A stretch of DNA of 64,000 bases from an uncultured Muribaculum sp. (lineage in GTDB: Bacteria; Bacteroidota; Bacteroidia; Bacteroidales; Muribaculaceae). The stretch lies in assembly GCA_910589555.1 (NCBI GenBank), contig CAJUTE010000004.1, forward strand, positions 1 through 64,000, in the 5' to 3' direction. Shown here piece by piece: positions 8,110 through 17,341 of the stretch; position 1 is the stretch's first letter, and each line of letters opens with the position of its first letter. Made by a program: the position numbers and the translations under genes. Below the pieces are notes generated by a model. It saw only the letters and a program-made list of their open reading frames with translations. It was not told the DNA's origin and searched no databases.

Positions 8110-8943
8110 ATGAAAACTGCACTTATTACAATCGCACTATTGGCAACCGCAATATCAGCCAAATCCCGCGAGCACATCAAGCTCGACATGGGCAAAGAAT
8201 TCTCCGGAATAAAAACATCGGCTCCCGTTGACATATATCTGTGCAACAAAGCCGATTCAGCCGGATTTGTCACCTACGACATAGATCCCTCGATCAACGA
8301 CATCCTGAAGATCGAAGTCATCGACAAAACCCTCACTTTCTCACTTGAAAACAATAACCGCGAGGTGATGAATGATTTCTTCAAGAAAGTGTCGACCGTG
8401 AAAGTCTATCTTCCGGAGCCGTTGGAAAACATTACACTTTCCGGAGCAGGCGACATTGATGCCGCATCATCACTTTCCCTTGCCGATAATGTGAACATCA
8501 AAATCTCGGGGGCAGGCGACATCGAGATGGAAAAAATCAAGACAGGCACCCTCTCCCTCTCCGTAACAGGAGTCGGCGACATCGAAATTGACGGACTCGC
8601 AACAGAGAGCACCGACATAAACGTGAGCGGAGCCGGCGACGTAAAAATCAAACGCTTCACCGCACAAAGCGCTGACGTCACCGTGACAGGAGTAGGCGAC
8701 GTAAAAATCGACGGACAATGCAAGGCAGCCTACATGATTGTATCAGGAGCCGGCGACATATCCTGCCGCAAGCTTATAGCCGACATCGTCACAGCCAAGG
8801 TGTCGGGCAGCGGCGACATAAACTGTTATGCATCAGAAATGGCAACGGCAACCTGTTCGGGAGTCGGCGACATCGATATATACGGCGAACCGGCTACAGC
8901 CAAAATATCCGGAAAGAAAGACAATATAAACATTATAAAATAA
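8110..8943 (+). CDS. GIN-domain (DUF2807) repeat protein
   Basis: A 277-residue secreted or periplasmic protein with signal peptide MKTALITIALLATAISA. From about residue 110 it consists of eight turns marked by GxGD[IV]. The repeats start at bases 8443, 8509, 8569, 8629, 8689, 8746, 8806 and 8860, near a 60-bp (20-residue) period, and the first five alternate largely between SGAGD and TGVGD. This is the head-GIN fold, a right-handed beta-solenoid seen in Bacteroidetes and described as adhesin-like, with unknown ligand. The next gene encodes a second GIN protein 7 bp downstream, so the two were probably born by duplication and are expressed together. Confidence 0.85.
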   Translation: MKTALITIALLATAISAKSREHIKLDMGKEFSGIKTSAPVDIYLCNKADSAGFVTYDIDPSINDILKIEVIDKTLTFSLENNNREVMNDFFKKVSTVKVYLPEPLENITLSGAGDIDAASSLSLADNVNIKISGAGDIEMEKIKTGTLSLSVTGVGDIEIDGLATESTDINVSGAGDVKIKRFTAQSADVTVTGVGDVKIDGQCKAAYMIVSGAGDISCRKLIADIVTAKVSGSGDINCYASEMATATCSGVGDIDIYGEPATAKISGKKDNINIIK

Positions 8944-8950
8944 ATCGGTT

Positions 8951-9676
8951 ATGTACAAGTCGATTGTTATTGCAATAGCTGCAATGTTAGGAATATCCTC
9001 GGCAAGCGCTGACGGATTGAAACGCTACAACATCAACGTAAAGGACTTCCATGAACTGCGCGTGATCGAAGGCTTGAAAGTAAATTATGTGTGCAATGAC
9101 GATTCGGCAGGAATAGCCTCGTTTGTCACTGAGCCGGAACTTGCATCAGTGCTTATGTTCACAAACAATAAGAATCGACTCGACATTCAGATATCAACCG
9201 ATGGCATCGACTATGACAACCTTCCGTTGATAACCGTATACTCCCGATTCCTCACCAAAGTGGAAAACAGCGGAGACTCTCTGGTGAAAGTGCTTTCACT
9301 AAAACCTACGCCTAAATTCCAGGCACGCCTCATCGGCAACGGCCGTCTCGCCATACATGGAATTGACGCAAGCAACATCGACGCGAGCCTCGAAACCGGC
9401 AACGGCACAATGCACTTGCAGGGAAAAGCAGGAAAAGCATCGCTGAAAGCCGTGGGAACCGGCTCAATACAAGCCGACGAGATGCAAGCCGATGATGTCA
9501 ATTGCACCCTGCTCGGCACCGGATACATAGGCTGCGAACCTGTCAAGTCACTGAACGTGAAAGGGGTCAACGGAAAGGTGTATTATCGTGGAACCCCCGC
9601 CAAAATCAAGAACCACTCCTTAGGCGTAAAGCTGATTCCTCTCGATGAGAATTCAGCGCCTATTGAAGAGAAATAA
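8951..9676 (+). CDS. Second GIN-domain (DUF2807-like) protein
   Basis: A 241-residue protein with signal peptide MYKSIVIAIAAMLGISSASA. The body echoes its upstream neighbour (INVKDFHELRVIEGLKVNYVCNDD against a similar N-terminal block there). It then has solenoid turns of the type LIGNGRLAIHGID, LETGNGTMHLQG, AVGTGSIQADEMQ and LLGTGYIGCE, where NG or TG replaces the regular GxGD. The repeats are therefore more decayed than in the first gene. Probably a periplasmic or surface partner of it; ligand unknown. Transcription ends at the strong hairpin at 9703-9733. Confidence 0.78.
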   Translation: MYKSIVIAIAAMLGISSASADGLKRYNINVKDFHELRVIEGLKVNYVCNDDSAGIASFVTEPELASVLMFTNNKNRLDIQISTDGIDYDNLPLITVYSRFLTKVENSGDSLVKVLSLKPTPKFQARLIGNGRLAIHGIDASNIDASLETGNGTMHLQGKAGKASLKAVGTGSIQADEMQADDVNCTLLGTGYIGCEPVKSLNVKGVNGKVYYRGTPAKIKNHSLGVKLIPLDENSAPIEEK

Positions 9677-9702
9677 AAAGACCACACCGTAAAACACAAT
9701 TA

Positions 9703-9745
9703 CGCCGCACTAATCCGAGGATTCAGTGCGGCGCTTTATTTTCAG
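9703..9745. terminator. Strong terminator between convergent genes
   Basis: CGCCGCACT pairs with AGTGCGGCG (9703-9711 with 9725-9733), and the interior AATCC-GA-GGATT extends the stem past one bulged C. On the plus strand it is followed by GCTTTATTTT. It separates the GIN genes from ridA on the other strand and may work in both directions. Confidence 0.85.
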
Positions 9746-9764
9746 AACTTGTTAAAGGGCGGTC

Positions 9765-10139
9765 TTATCTAACTGCGATAACCTCAATCTCCACAAGAAC
9801 ATTCTTGGGAAGAGTCTTAACGGCAACTGCCGAACGAGCCGGGAACGGTGCGGTGAACACCTCGGCATACACTTCATTCATGGCAGCGAAATCGCCCATA
9901 TCGGCAAGGAACACAGTAGTCTTTACCACATTGTAGACAGTAAGACCTGCTTCGGCAAGAATAGCCTTGACATTGGCAAGCGACTGCTTGGTCTGGGCGG
10001 TGATACCTTCAGGAATAGATCCGTCAGCAGGATTGATGGGAATTTGACCTGACGCGAAAAGCATTGAACCTGTGTCAATAGCCTGGCTGTAGGGACCGAT
10101 AGCCCCGGGAGCTGCGGTAGTTGAAATCTGAGTTTTCAT
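9765..10139 (-). CDS. ridA: RidA family reactive enamine/imine deaminase
   Basis: A 124-residue protein of the RidA/YjgF/UK114 family, which hydrolyses reactive 2-aminoacrylate and related imines released by PLP enzymes. Signatures visible: PGAIGPYSQAI near the start, FASGQIPINPADG, and the C-terminal PARSAVAVKTLPKNVLVEIEVIA with the arginine and glutamate of the active pocket. Length is normal. It is the second gene after the YihY-type protein, 21 bp apart on the minus strand. Cytosolic trimer in known relatives. Confidence 0.95.
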   Translation of the reverse strand: MKTQISTTAAPGAIGPYSQAIDTGSMLFASGQIPINPADGSIPEGITAQTKQSLANVKAILAEAGLTVYNVVKTTVFLADMGDFAAMNEVYAEVFTAPFPARSAVAVKTLPKNVLVEIEVIAVR

Positions 10140-10160
10140 TGTTTTGTTGGTTTTAAATTA

Positions 10161-11564
10161 TTAATGACTTTTTATCGACGGGTCGGGCGTGCCTTCAATA
10201 TTGACCGGAACATCCATCAACAATATGTCAGACTTGCCCTCTATCACATTTTCACTTATTTCATTCAACAGATTCAGCAGCGGAGCAAACTCATCCTTGA
10301 AATGAGGTATAAACTGCGCCGAGCCCGTGGTGTCGATCTTCTTCATCACATATCCGAGCGATATCGTGTGGATGTCCACCGCCGGCTGATAAGCGCGCTC
10401 CTCATTATTCTTGCCCAGATACACTTCGCTCAACAATCCCGCCTCCACAAGCTCATTGATCACCTCGCCCACAAGCCTCGCAGGCATGTGATAAAGCGCA
10501 GCAAAATCAGAGACCCTCAGCGGCTGATACTGCTTTTCGAAGCGCTGCGTCACTATCGCCATTATCACCACGGCTATCTTTCTCTTATAATCGGGCGAAA
10601 TGGTGTTTATGTCACTGTTGAAACTGAACTGGAATATATTCTGCGAAGAGTAGCACAGCACCGCTCCTGACAGCGTGATGGTCCACACAAGCTGGAGCCA
10701 CAGCAGCAACAGCGGCAGAAACGCGAAACTACCGTATATGGCATTGTATTTCGACACATACAGCTGTCCCGACACAAAAAGATACTGAAGTATCTGAAAT
10801 CCGGTTCCGGCAAGCACGCCGCTCAATAAAGCATATTTGAACTTAACCTTAGTGTTAGGGAACAGCATATACATCCCTGTGAACGACAGCCAGCACAACA
10901 AGAAGGGCGCCAGATCGAGAATCACCTTCAATGCAGGTGAAAATATCTTGAATATGGTATTCTCAAACATAGTGCTCGACATGAGCAAAGATATACCGCT
11001 TGAGCACACCATCAGAATAGGCAGCAAAAACAGTATCGCCGTATAGTCAATCACCTTCCTCGCCATGGACCTGTCAGATGCGACACCCCATATAAGATTG
11101 AACGTGCTTTCGATATTGCTCATCAACGAGATCAATGTCCACAGCAAAAACACAAGCCCCACGCCTACAAAAACACCTTGCGACGCCTGGGCAAGATACT
11201 GATCGACAAAACCGATAGCCGCCTCAAGCGCTCTCTTCTGCGATGGAAGCGAGTTGAATAATTGCGATGTGATCAGATTTTGGAAACCAAACCCCCTCCC
11301 TATCGCAAAAAGGATGGCAAGAGCCGGCACGATGGCAAGCAGAGTATTATAAGTGAGGGATGATGCCTGATTCTGCAATTTAGTGTTCATAAACGACCTA
11401 ACCGACAGATTTATAGTCTTTATCGTATCCACCTTCCAATTGCTGCGGGTATCATTCCACACCTCGTCGCTGCAATATGCCCATATTTTTTTACCCCTCT
11501 CAGGCAAGCCCTTGAAGAAGTCCATTATCGAGCCACGTAGTGTTTTTTTTGAGTCGTCTGCCAT
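10161..11564 (-). CDS. YihY/BrkB family inner-membrane protein
   Basis: A 467-residue membrane protein with about six hydrophobic segments between residues 60 and 330. These include LTYNTLLAIVPALAILFAIG, a pattern characteristic of YihY/BrkB, and LWTLISLMSNIESTFNLIWG. The remaining 130 residues look cytoplasmic and helical (LRVSDFAALYHMPARLVGEV resembles a winged-helix segment), an extension common in Bacteroidetes members. It was once annotated as ribonuclease BN, now considered wrong; real function unknown. It precedes ridA in a two-gene unit. Confidence 0.9.
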   Translation of the reverse strand: MADDSKKTLRGSIMDFFKGLPERGKKIWAYCSDEVWNDTRSNWKVDTIKTINLSVRSFMNTKLQNQASSLTYNTLLAIVPALAILFAIGRGFGFQNLITSQLFNSLPSQKRALEAAIGFVDQYLAQASQGVFVGVGLVFLLWTLISLMSNIESTFNLIWGVASDRSMARKVIDYTAILFLLPILMVCSSGISLLMSSTMFENTIFKIFSPALKVILDLAPFLLCWLSFTGMYMLFPNTKVKFKYALLSGVLAGTGFQILQYLFVSGQLYVSKYNAIYGSFAFLPLLLLWLQLVWTITLSGAVLCYSSQNIFQFSFNSDINTISPDYKRKIAVVIMAIVTQRFEKQYQPLRVSDFAALYHMPARLVGEVINELVEAGLLSEVYLGKNNEERAYQPAVDIHTISLGYVMKKIDTTGSAQFIPHFKDEFAPLLNLLNEISENVIEGKSDILLMDVPVNIEGTPDPSIKSH

Positions 11565-11637
11565 GCTATTTCACAAAACTGTTTTGCAAAATAACAAAAT
11601 TTCTGCGTGAAAAGTCGGATTTATTGGTAAAAACATT

Positions 11638-11645
11638 TAATTTTG
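11638..11645 (+). promoter_or_regulatory. -7 box touching the Fur-family start codon
   Basis: TAATTTTG ends 7 bp before the ATG at 11653. Transcription would then begin 0-4 bases before the start codon, giving a leaderless or nearly leaderless message. No clear TTTG is found 19-21 bp upstream. Confidence 0.5.
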
Positions 11646-11652
11646 CATAATA

Positions 11653-12123
11653 ATGTTGGATGAAAAGTCATTGATTGCATTGCGTGCCGCATTGACGGAG
11701 TATCTTCGGGTTAAAAAGCTAAGAAAAACTCCGGAGCGTTTTGCTATTCTCGACAAAGTCGCCGAAATGAACCGGCACTTTGACATCGACACCCTCTATG
11801 CGGCAATCGATGCCGACGGGTTTCATGTGAGCAGAGCCACCCTCTACAACACCATGGATCTGTTCTGTGACTGTGGAATTGTACGCCGCCACCAATTCGG
11901 CACTCAACCGGCTCAATATGAGGTAGCGACAGGCATTTCCTCCAATCATCTGCATTTAATATGCCGTCAATGTGGCAAGATTAAGGAGGTCAAGGATCCC
12001 GAGCTGGTGCAGTTCATAAACACAAGGCACTACTCGGCATTCCAAAACTCCTATTTCAGCCTTTACGTTTACGGCACTTGTAATGCGTGTGTGCGCCGCA
12101 ATAAGCGTGCGAAGAAAAAGTAA
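11653..12123 (+). CDS. Fur family transcriptional regulator
   Basis: A 156-residue metal-dependent repressor of the Fur/Zur/PerR superfamily. The N-terminal winged helix carries FHVSRATLYNTMDLF, the family recognition-helix pattern. The dimerisation domain has SSNHLHLICRQCGKIKEVKD, with metal-binding histidines and the first CxxC; the second CxxC (CNAC) is near the C-terminus, together forming the structural zinc site. Residue patterns alone do not tell whether it senses iron, zinc or peroxide. It heads a tight ten-gene run with purA 24 bp downstream. The tail NKRAKKK is basic. Confidence 0.9.
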   Translation: MLDEKSLIALRAALTEYLRVKKLRKTPERFAILDKVAEMNRHFDIDTLYAAIDADGFHVSRATLYNTMDLFCDCGIVRRHQFGTQPAQYEVATGISSNHLHLICRQCGKIKEVKDPELVQFINTRHYSAFQNSYFSLYVYGTCNACVRRNKRAKKK

Positions 12124-12147
12124 TTAGAACCAACAACAGTAGATAAA

Positions 12148-13413
12148 ATGAAAGTTGATGTTTTGCTCGGGCTCCAATGGGGCGATGAGGGAAAAGGCAA
12201 AGTAGTTGACGTGTTAACACCGCGATATGATGTGGTGGCACGTTTCCAAGGGGGTCCGAATGCCGGACACACACTTGAATTCGAAGGCAAAAAATATGTG
12301 CTCCGCTCAATTCCATCAGGCATTTTCCAGCATGGGCAGACTAATATCATCGGCAACGGCGTTGTTCTTGATCCGGTACTGTTCAAAGAGGAAGCAGAAG
12401 CGCTTGAAAAAAGCGGCGTGCAATTGAAGAATATCCTCAAACTTTCAAAGAAAATCCACCTTATCATGCCCACTCACCGTCTGCTCGACGCAGCAAACGA
12501 GAAGGCTAAAGGAGGCGCTAAAATCGGCACCACAGGCAAGGGCATAGGTCCCACCTATACCGATAAAATAAGCCGAAACGGTCTCCGTCTCGGCGACACA
12601 TTCCACAATTTCGACGCGAAATACGCGGCAGCACGCGACCGTCATGTGGCGATCCTGAAATCAATGGGCGAAGAGCCGGAATTTGCCGAACTGGAGCAAA
12701 AATGGCTTGATGCCATTGAATACATAAAAGGCTATGACATCGTCGACAGCGAGCATCTTGTGAACCGCTTGCTGAAAGAGGGCAAAAGCGTGCTCTGCGA
12801 AGGCGCTCAAGGCACTCTTCTTGATGTTGACTTCGGCAGCTACCCATTTGTGACATCGAGCAACACCATCTGCTCGGGAGCCTGCTCAGGTCTTGGCGTA
12901 GCTCCCAACAAAATCGGCGAGGTATTCGGAATATTCAAAGCTTATTGCACCCGTGTAGGAGCCGGACCGTTCCCCACTGAGCTTTTCGACGAGACCGGAA
13001 AACTAATCCGCGATCTCGGTCATGAATATGGCGCCGTGACAGGACGTGAGCGCCGATGCGGCTGGATCGACCTCGTGGCATTGAAATACGCGATCATGAT
13101 CAACGGAGTAACACAGCTGATCATGATGAAGAGCGACGTTCTCGACGGCTTTGACGAAATCAAGGCTTGCGTGGCTTACGAAATCAACGGTGAACGCGTG
13201 GAAGAGTTCCCCTTCTCAATCGAAGAGGATGAAATCAAGCCGGTATATGTCACACTCCCCGGATGGAAGACCGACATGACCGCATTCCGCAGCGAGGATC
13301 AGTTCCCGAAAGAGTTCAAGGACTATATCGCTTTCCTTGAGAAAGAGCTCGAAACCCCGATCACTATCGTGTCAATCGGTCCCGACCGCGAACAAACAAT
13401 CATTAGAAAATAA
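12148..13413 (+). CDS. purA: Adenylosuccinate synthase
   Basis: A 421-residue enzyme joining IMP and aspartate with GTP hydrolysis, the first committed step to AMP. The N-terminal LLGLQWGDEGKGKVVD holds the catalytic aspartate and P-loop; GGPNAGHT, GTTGKGIGPTYTDK, CEGAQGTLLDVDFG and the C-terminal SIGPDREQTI are all present. Length is normal. It follows the Fur-family gene by 24 bp and precedes the DUF1015 gene by 20 bp, suggesting purine synthesis is transcribed with that regulator. Confidence 0.98.
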   Translation: MKVDVLLGLQWGDEGKGKVVDVLTPRYDVVARFQGGPNAGHTLEFEGKKYVLRSIPSGIFQHGQTNIIGNGVVLDPVLFKEEAEALEKSGVQLKNILKLSKKIHLIMPTHRLLDAANEKAKGGAKIGTTGKGIGPTYTDKISRNGLRLGDTFHNFDAKYAAARDRHVAILKSMGEEPEFAELEQKWLDAIEYIKGYDIVDSEHLVNRLLKEGKSVLCEGAQGTLLDVDFGSYPFVTSSNTICSGACSGLGVAPNKIGEVFGIFKAYCTRVGAGPFPTELFDETGKLIRDLGHEYGAVTGRERRCGWIDLVALKYAIMINGVTQLIMMKSDVLDGFDEIKACVAYEINGERVEEFPFSIEEDEIKPVYVTLPGWKTDMTAFRSEDQFPKEFKDYIAFLEKELETPITIVSIGPDREQTIIRK

Positions 13414-13433
13414 TACCTTTAAAACTATAAACA

Positions 13434-14681
13434 ATGGCTAAAATCAAACCGTTTAAAGGTCTTCGTCCTCCAAGAGAACTTGTCACCGAAGTGGCATCCC
13501 GCCCCTATGATGTGCTGAACTCCGAAGAAGCGCGAGCCGAAGCGGGCGACAACCTTAAGTCACTCTATCACATTATCAAGCCTGAAATAGATTTTGAACC
13601 GGGCATGGATGAGCACGCACCGGAAGTCTATGACAAGGCAGTTGCCAACTTCAACGCGTTCCAGCAGAACGGATGGCTTGTGCAGGACGACAAGGAACAT
13701 TACTATATCTACGCCCAGACAATGGACGGCAGAACACAGTATGGATTCGTAATCGCCGCCAATGTCGCCGACTACATGGAAGGCAGAATCAAAAAGCATG
13801 AGCTCACCCGCCGCGACAAAGAAGAGGACCGCATGAAACACGTGCGCATAAACAACGCCAATGTCGAACCGGTGTTCTTCGCTTTCCCTGACAATGAAGA
13901 GCTTGAAAGAATAATAAAGGATGTGACCGCCGCAACACCTGAATATGACTTCGTGTCGGCAGACGGATTCGGTCATCACTTCTGGGTGATTGACAATGAA
14001 GACACCATAAGCCGCATCACTGAACTGTTTGCTGCGATACCATCGTTGTACATAGCCGACGGACACCACCGCACAGCGGCCGCAGCTCTCGTTGGCAACG
14101 AAAAAGCCCAGAACAACCCCGCTCATAAGGGCGACGAGGAGTACAACTACTTCCTTGCCGTGGCATTCCCGGCGTCACACCTTAAGATAATCGATTACAA
14201 CCGCGTTGTTAAGGACCTCAACGGGCTCACCGCTCAGCAATTCCTTGAGGCACTTGAGAAAGACTTCGTAGTAGAGCTTAAAGGCGAAGAAGAATATCGT
14301 CCGGCGGCATTGCACAATTTCTCATTGTATCTTGATGGGAAATGGTACAGCCTCACAGCCCGCGAAGGCAGATATAACGACAATGACCCCATCGGCAAGC
14401 TCGATGTCACCGTGTCAAGCGACCTGATTCTCAGAGACATACTCGGCATCCATGACCTCCGCAGTGACAAGCGCATTGATTTCGTGGGAGGAATCAGAGG
14501 GTTAGGCGAGTTAAAAAACCGTGTGGACTCAGGAGAGATGAAAGTGGCTCTCGCCTTATATCCGGTGACCATGCAGCAACTTATGGACATTGCCGACACC
14601 GGCAATATAATGCCGCCTAAAACCACTTGGTTCGAGCCTAAACTGCGGTCAGGACTCATCATCCACAAACTTGACGATTGA
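13434..14681 (+). CDS. DUF1015 family protein
   Basis: A 415-residue soluble protein beginning MAKIKPFKGLRPPRELV, the standard opening of the DUF1015 family (VASRPYDVLNSEEA). It also contains LYIADGHHRTAAA and a long acidic middle. The family is widespread in anaerobes and often lies near serine biosynthesis or nucleotide genes; the biochemical role is not established here, although the DGHHR motif suggests a nucleotide- or phosphate-related site. Its TGA overlaps the ATG of the next gene by one base, indicating translational coupling. Confidence 0.88.
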   Translation: MAKIKPFKGLRPPRELVTEVASRPYDVLNSEEARAEAGDNLKSLYHIIKPEIDFEPGMDEHAPEVYDKAVANFNAFQQNGWLVQDDKEHYYIYAQTMDGRTQYGFVIAANVADYMEGRIKKHELTRRDKEEDRMKHVRINNANVEPVFFAFPDNEELERIIKDVTAATPEYDFVSADGFGHHFWVIDNEDTISRITELFAAIPSLYIADGHHRTAAAALVGNEKAQNNPAHKGDEEYNYFLAVAFPASHLKIIDYNRVVKDLNGLTAQQFLEALEKDFVVELKGEEEYRPAALHNFSLYLDGKWYSLTAREGRYNDNDPIGKLDVTVSSDLILRDILGIHDLRSDKRIDFVGGIRGLGELKNRVDSGEMKVALALYPVTMQQLMDIADTGNIMPPKTTWFEPKLRSGLIIHKLDD

Positions 14682-15100
14682 TGCCTCAGCAGTTATCACA
14701 TCTGGGCACTGTCGCCGCAATACTTCCGGGACTTCTGAAAGTACACGTGGGCGACGGTGGCGAGAAATGTGGCGGATGCAGTGTGAAATTCATGTGTAAA
14801 CCCAACGGAGAATCAGGATCGGTGATTGATGTTCCCGTCAAAGACTCATCGATATATTCTCCCGGGCAGCACGTGATCATAACGCTGGATGATTCCAAGC
14901 AATACTCCGCCACGCTCATTGCCATGGTATTGCCATGTATCATGCTTTGTCTCGGAGTGGATGCCGCATATTTAGCCGGACTTGACGAAGGCTTGTGTGC
15001 CGTTGCCGGACTCCTTACCACAGCTATTTATTTCGGAATACTCTACCTGCTTAGGAAAAAGCTCAACCGCCGATTCCTTTGGAAAATTGAAAAACGATAA
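14681..15100 (+). CDS. RseC/MucC-like membrane protein
   Basis: A 139-residue protein with a cysteine-bearing N-terminal part (GEKCGGCSVKFMCKP) and two transmembrane helices (about 80-100 and 105-125), the RseC/MucC layout. In E. coli RseC helps reduce the SoxR iron-sulfur cluster together with Rsx (Rnf) proteins. In Bacteroidales a copy commonly heads the rnf operon, as here. The ATG at 14681 overlaps the preceding stop (TGATG); a TTG one codon earlier is less likely. rnfB follows after 36 bp. The role in Rnf maturation or redox control is an inference. Confidence 0.85.
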   Translation: MPQQLSHLGTVAAILPGLLKVHVGDGGEKCGGCSVKFMCKPNGESGSVIDVPVKDSSIYSPGQHVIITLDDSKQYSATLIAMVLPCIMLCLGVDAAYLAGLDEGLCAVAGLLTTAIYFGILYLLRKKLNRRFLWKIEKR

Positions 15101-15136
15101 CTAACTAAATTTTTTATACCAACAAATTACCGTGAG

Positions 15137-15973
15137 ATGTCACCAATTATTATTGCAATCTTGATTTTAGGAGGCATCGGCATTTTAAGTGCCTTGATCC
15201 TCTTTATTGTCTCGAAGCGGTTCTATGTGAAGGAAGATCCCCGTATCGAATTGATCGAAGCGGTGCTTCCCGGCGCAAACTGCGGAAGCTGTGGCCGTTC
15301 AGGCTGCCATGACTTTGCTTGCGCCTGCGCATCTGCCGATTCGCTTGACAATCTGATGTGTCCCGGTGCCGGCAATGACGCCATGAAGAAAATCGCCGAC
15401 ATTGTGGGACTGACCGCCACAGCTTCCGAGCCTATGGTAGCAGTGTTGCGTTGCAACGGTTCTTGCGAGAACCGCCCCACAACCTCCACCTACGACGGTC
15501 CTAAATCATGCGCCATCCTAAGCTCAGTGAGCGCCGGTACCACCGACTGCCCTTACGGGTGTCTCGGATGCGGCGACTGCGTGTCGGCTTGTAAGTTTGA
15601 CGCATTGCACATGGATCCTGTGACAGGACTTCCCGTGGTCGACACTGAAAAGTGTACCGGCTGTGGAGCTTGTACAAAAGCGTGTCCGCGTCACATCCTT
15701 GAACTGCGCAAAAAAGGACCGAAAGGAATGCGCGTGTGGGTTGCCTGCGCCAACAAAGACCGCGGAGCCATCGCTATGAAAGAATGTAGCGTAGCTTGTA
15801 TCGGATGTGGTAAGTGTAAGAAAGTTTGTCCGTTTGAAGCAATCACCGTTGCCGACAATCTTGCTTATATCGACTACACCAAGTGCCGTCTGTGTCAGAA
15901 ATGTGTAGCTGAATGCCCCACCAAGGCAATTCACACCACACGAGTAATTAAGGAAGTAAAAGTAACTGAATAA
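15137..15973 (+). CDS. rnfB: Rnf complex subunit B (ferredoxin subunit)
   Basis: A 278-residue subunit with one N-terminal membrane helix (residues 3-26) and a four-cysteine [4Fe-4S] domain (C49, C52, C57, C75). Four CxxCxxCxxxC ferredoxin motifs follow (CLGCGDCVSAC, CTGCGACTKAC, CIGCGKCKKVC, CRLCQKCVAEC). It accepts electrons from reduced ferredoxin and passes them into the membrane complex. Four motifs rather than two is the long RnfB form known from anaerobes. It is the first of six rnf genes; rnfC starts 4 bp later. Confidence 0.97.
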   Translation: MSPIIIAILILGGIGILSALILFIVSKRFYVKEDPRIELIEAVLPGANCGSCGRSGCHDFACACASADSLDNLMCPGAGNDAMKKIADIVGLTATASEPMVAVLRCNGSCENRPTTSTYDGPKSCAILSSVSAGTTDCPYGCLGCGDCVSACKFDALHMDPVTGLPVVDTEKCTGCGACTKACPRHILELRKKGPKGMRVWVACANKDRGAIAMKECSVACIGCGKCKKVCPFEAITVADNLAYIDYTKCRLCQKCVAECPTKAIHTTRVIKEVKVTE

Positions 15974-15977
15974 CACC

Positions 15978-17330
15978 ATGTTGCATACATTTCACAAGGG
16001 TGGCGTACATCCACCTGAGAGTAAATTGACAGCATCTGCCGAAATTATTCCGGTGGATCTGCCGCGCGAAGTGGTAATAGCTTTCGCGCAACATATCGGA
16101 GCTCCTGCAAAATGTGAACTAAAGAAAGGCGACCACGTGAACCGCGGCGACCTTGTGGCTGCTGCCGGTGGATTTGTGTCGGCTAATGTACACGCATCCA
16201 TTTCAGGAACTGTAACCAAGATAGACAAGAGCAAAACAGCATTCGGATTGCCCGTTGATACTGTGACGATCGTGGCAAGCGATGAGGATCATGAGCGTGA
16301 CCTCGAAGCCGTGAAGAATCCTGTAGCTGCGCGCACTGATGAAGAGATCGCGGCTCTTGACCCAAAAGAAATCATAGGAATCATCGATAACGCCGGCATA
16401 GTAGGTCTCGGAGGCGCAACATTCCCTACCAAGGTTAAATTGTGTCCCCCTCCCGGAAGCAAAGCCGAAGTGCTTATCATCAACGCAGTCGAGTGTGAGC
16501 CTTATCTCACCAATGACCACGCATTGATGCTTCAGCACCCTGATGAAATCCTTGAAGGAGTGAAATTGCTCATGAAAGCTGCCGGCGTTGACCGCGCTAT
16601 CATCGGCATCGAAAACAATAAAGCCAACGCCATCGACCTGCTCACTCAAAAAGCGGAATCCGACAGCCGCATCGAGGTGATGCCGCTACAGGTGAAGTAT
16701 CCGCAAGGTGGTGAAAAGCAGCTCATCGCTGCCACTATCGGCAAAGAGGTACCCTCAGGAGCCCTTCCTATCGCCACAGGAGCCATCGTGCAAAACGTGG
16801 CAACAGCCTATGCGGTATATGAAGCTGTCAAGTTTGGCAAACCGCTCATCGAGCGCGTCATGACCATCACCGGTCCTTCGGTTGAACGTCCCGGCAACTA
16901 CCTTGTAGCTCTCGGCACCAACCTCAAGGCGGTTATTGATGTAGCCGGCGGCGTTCCCGCTGATACCGGCAAAATCATCCTCGGCGGCCCGATGATGGGT
17001 AAGAGCGCTGTTCAGATCGACGCGCCCACCATCAAAGGAACATCGGCAGTGTTGATGTTGCCGCAGTCCGAAGCCAAGCGCAACAAGGTCGAGCCATGTA
17101 TCCGCTGCGCGTCATGCGTCAGCGCGTGCCCCATGGGACTTGAGCCTTACTTGTTGAGCACATTGTCACGCTTCGAACAATGGGAGGAAGTGGAAGCCAA
17201 TAAAGTCATGAACTGTATTGAATGTGGCTGCTGCAGCTACATCTGCCCCTCCACCCGTCCGCTACTTGATTATATAAGACTTGGTAAAACGACTGTCGGC
17301 GGCATTATCCGTGCAAGGCAGCAAAAATAA
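15978..17330 (+). CDS. rnfC: Rnf complex subunit C (NADH/FMN-binding)
   Basis: A 450-residue peripheral subunit that exchanges electrons with NAD+. It begins with the family line GGVHPPESK, has the glycine-rich nucleotide-binding loop GIVGLGGATFPTKVK, and ends with two ferredoxin motifs (CIRCASCVSACP and CIECGCCSYICP). Related to complex I subunit NuoF. Length is normal for the short RnfC form. It is spaced 4 bp after rnfB and 11 bp before rnfD. Confidence 0.97.
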   Translation: MLHTFHKGGVHPPESKLTASAEIIPVDLPREVVIAFAQHIGAPAKCELKKGDHVNRGDLVAAAGGFVSANVHASISGTVTKIDKSKTAFGLPVDTVTIVASDEDHERDLEAVKNPVAARTDEEIAALDPKEIIGIIDNAGIVGLGGATFPTKVKLCPPPGSKAEVLIINAVECEPYLTNDHALMLQHPDEILEGVKLLMKAAGVDRAIIGIENNKANAIDLLTQKAESDSRIEVMPLQVKYPQGGEKQLIAATIGKEVPSGALPIATGAIVQNVATAYAVYEAVKFGKPLIERVMTITGPSVERPGNYLVALGTNLKAVIDVAGGVPADTGKIILGGPMMGKSAVQIDAPTIKGTSAVLMLPQSEAKRNKVEPCIRCASCVSACPMGLEPYLLSTLSRFEQWEEVEANKVMNCIECGCCSYICPSTRPLLDYIRLGKTTVGGIIRARQQK

Positions 17331-17341
17331 ACGATGGAAAA

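Noticed and set aside
8406..8723. Minus-strand frame opposite the GIN repeats
   Set aside because: Its repeats mirror the plus-strand SGAGD/TGVGD periodicity; the plus-strand gene has the signal peptide and family pattern.
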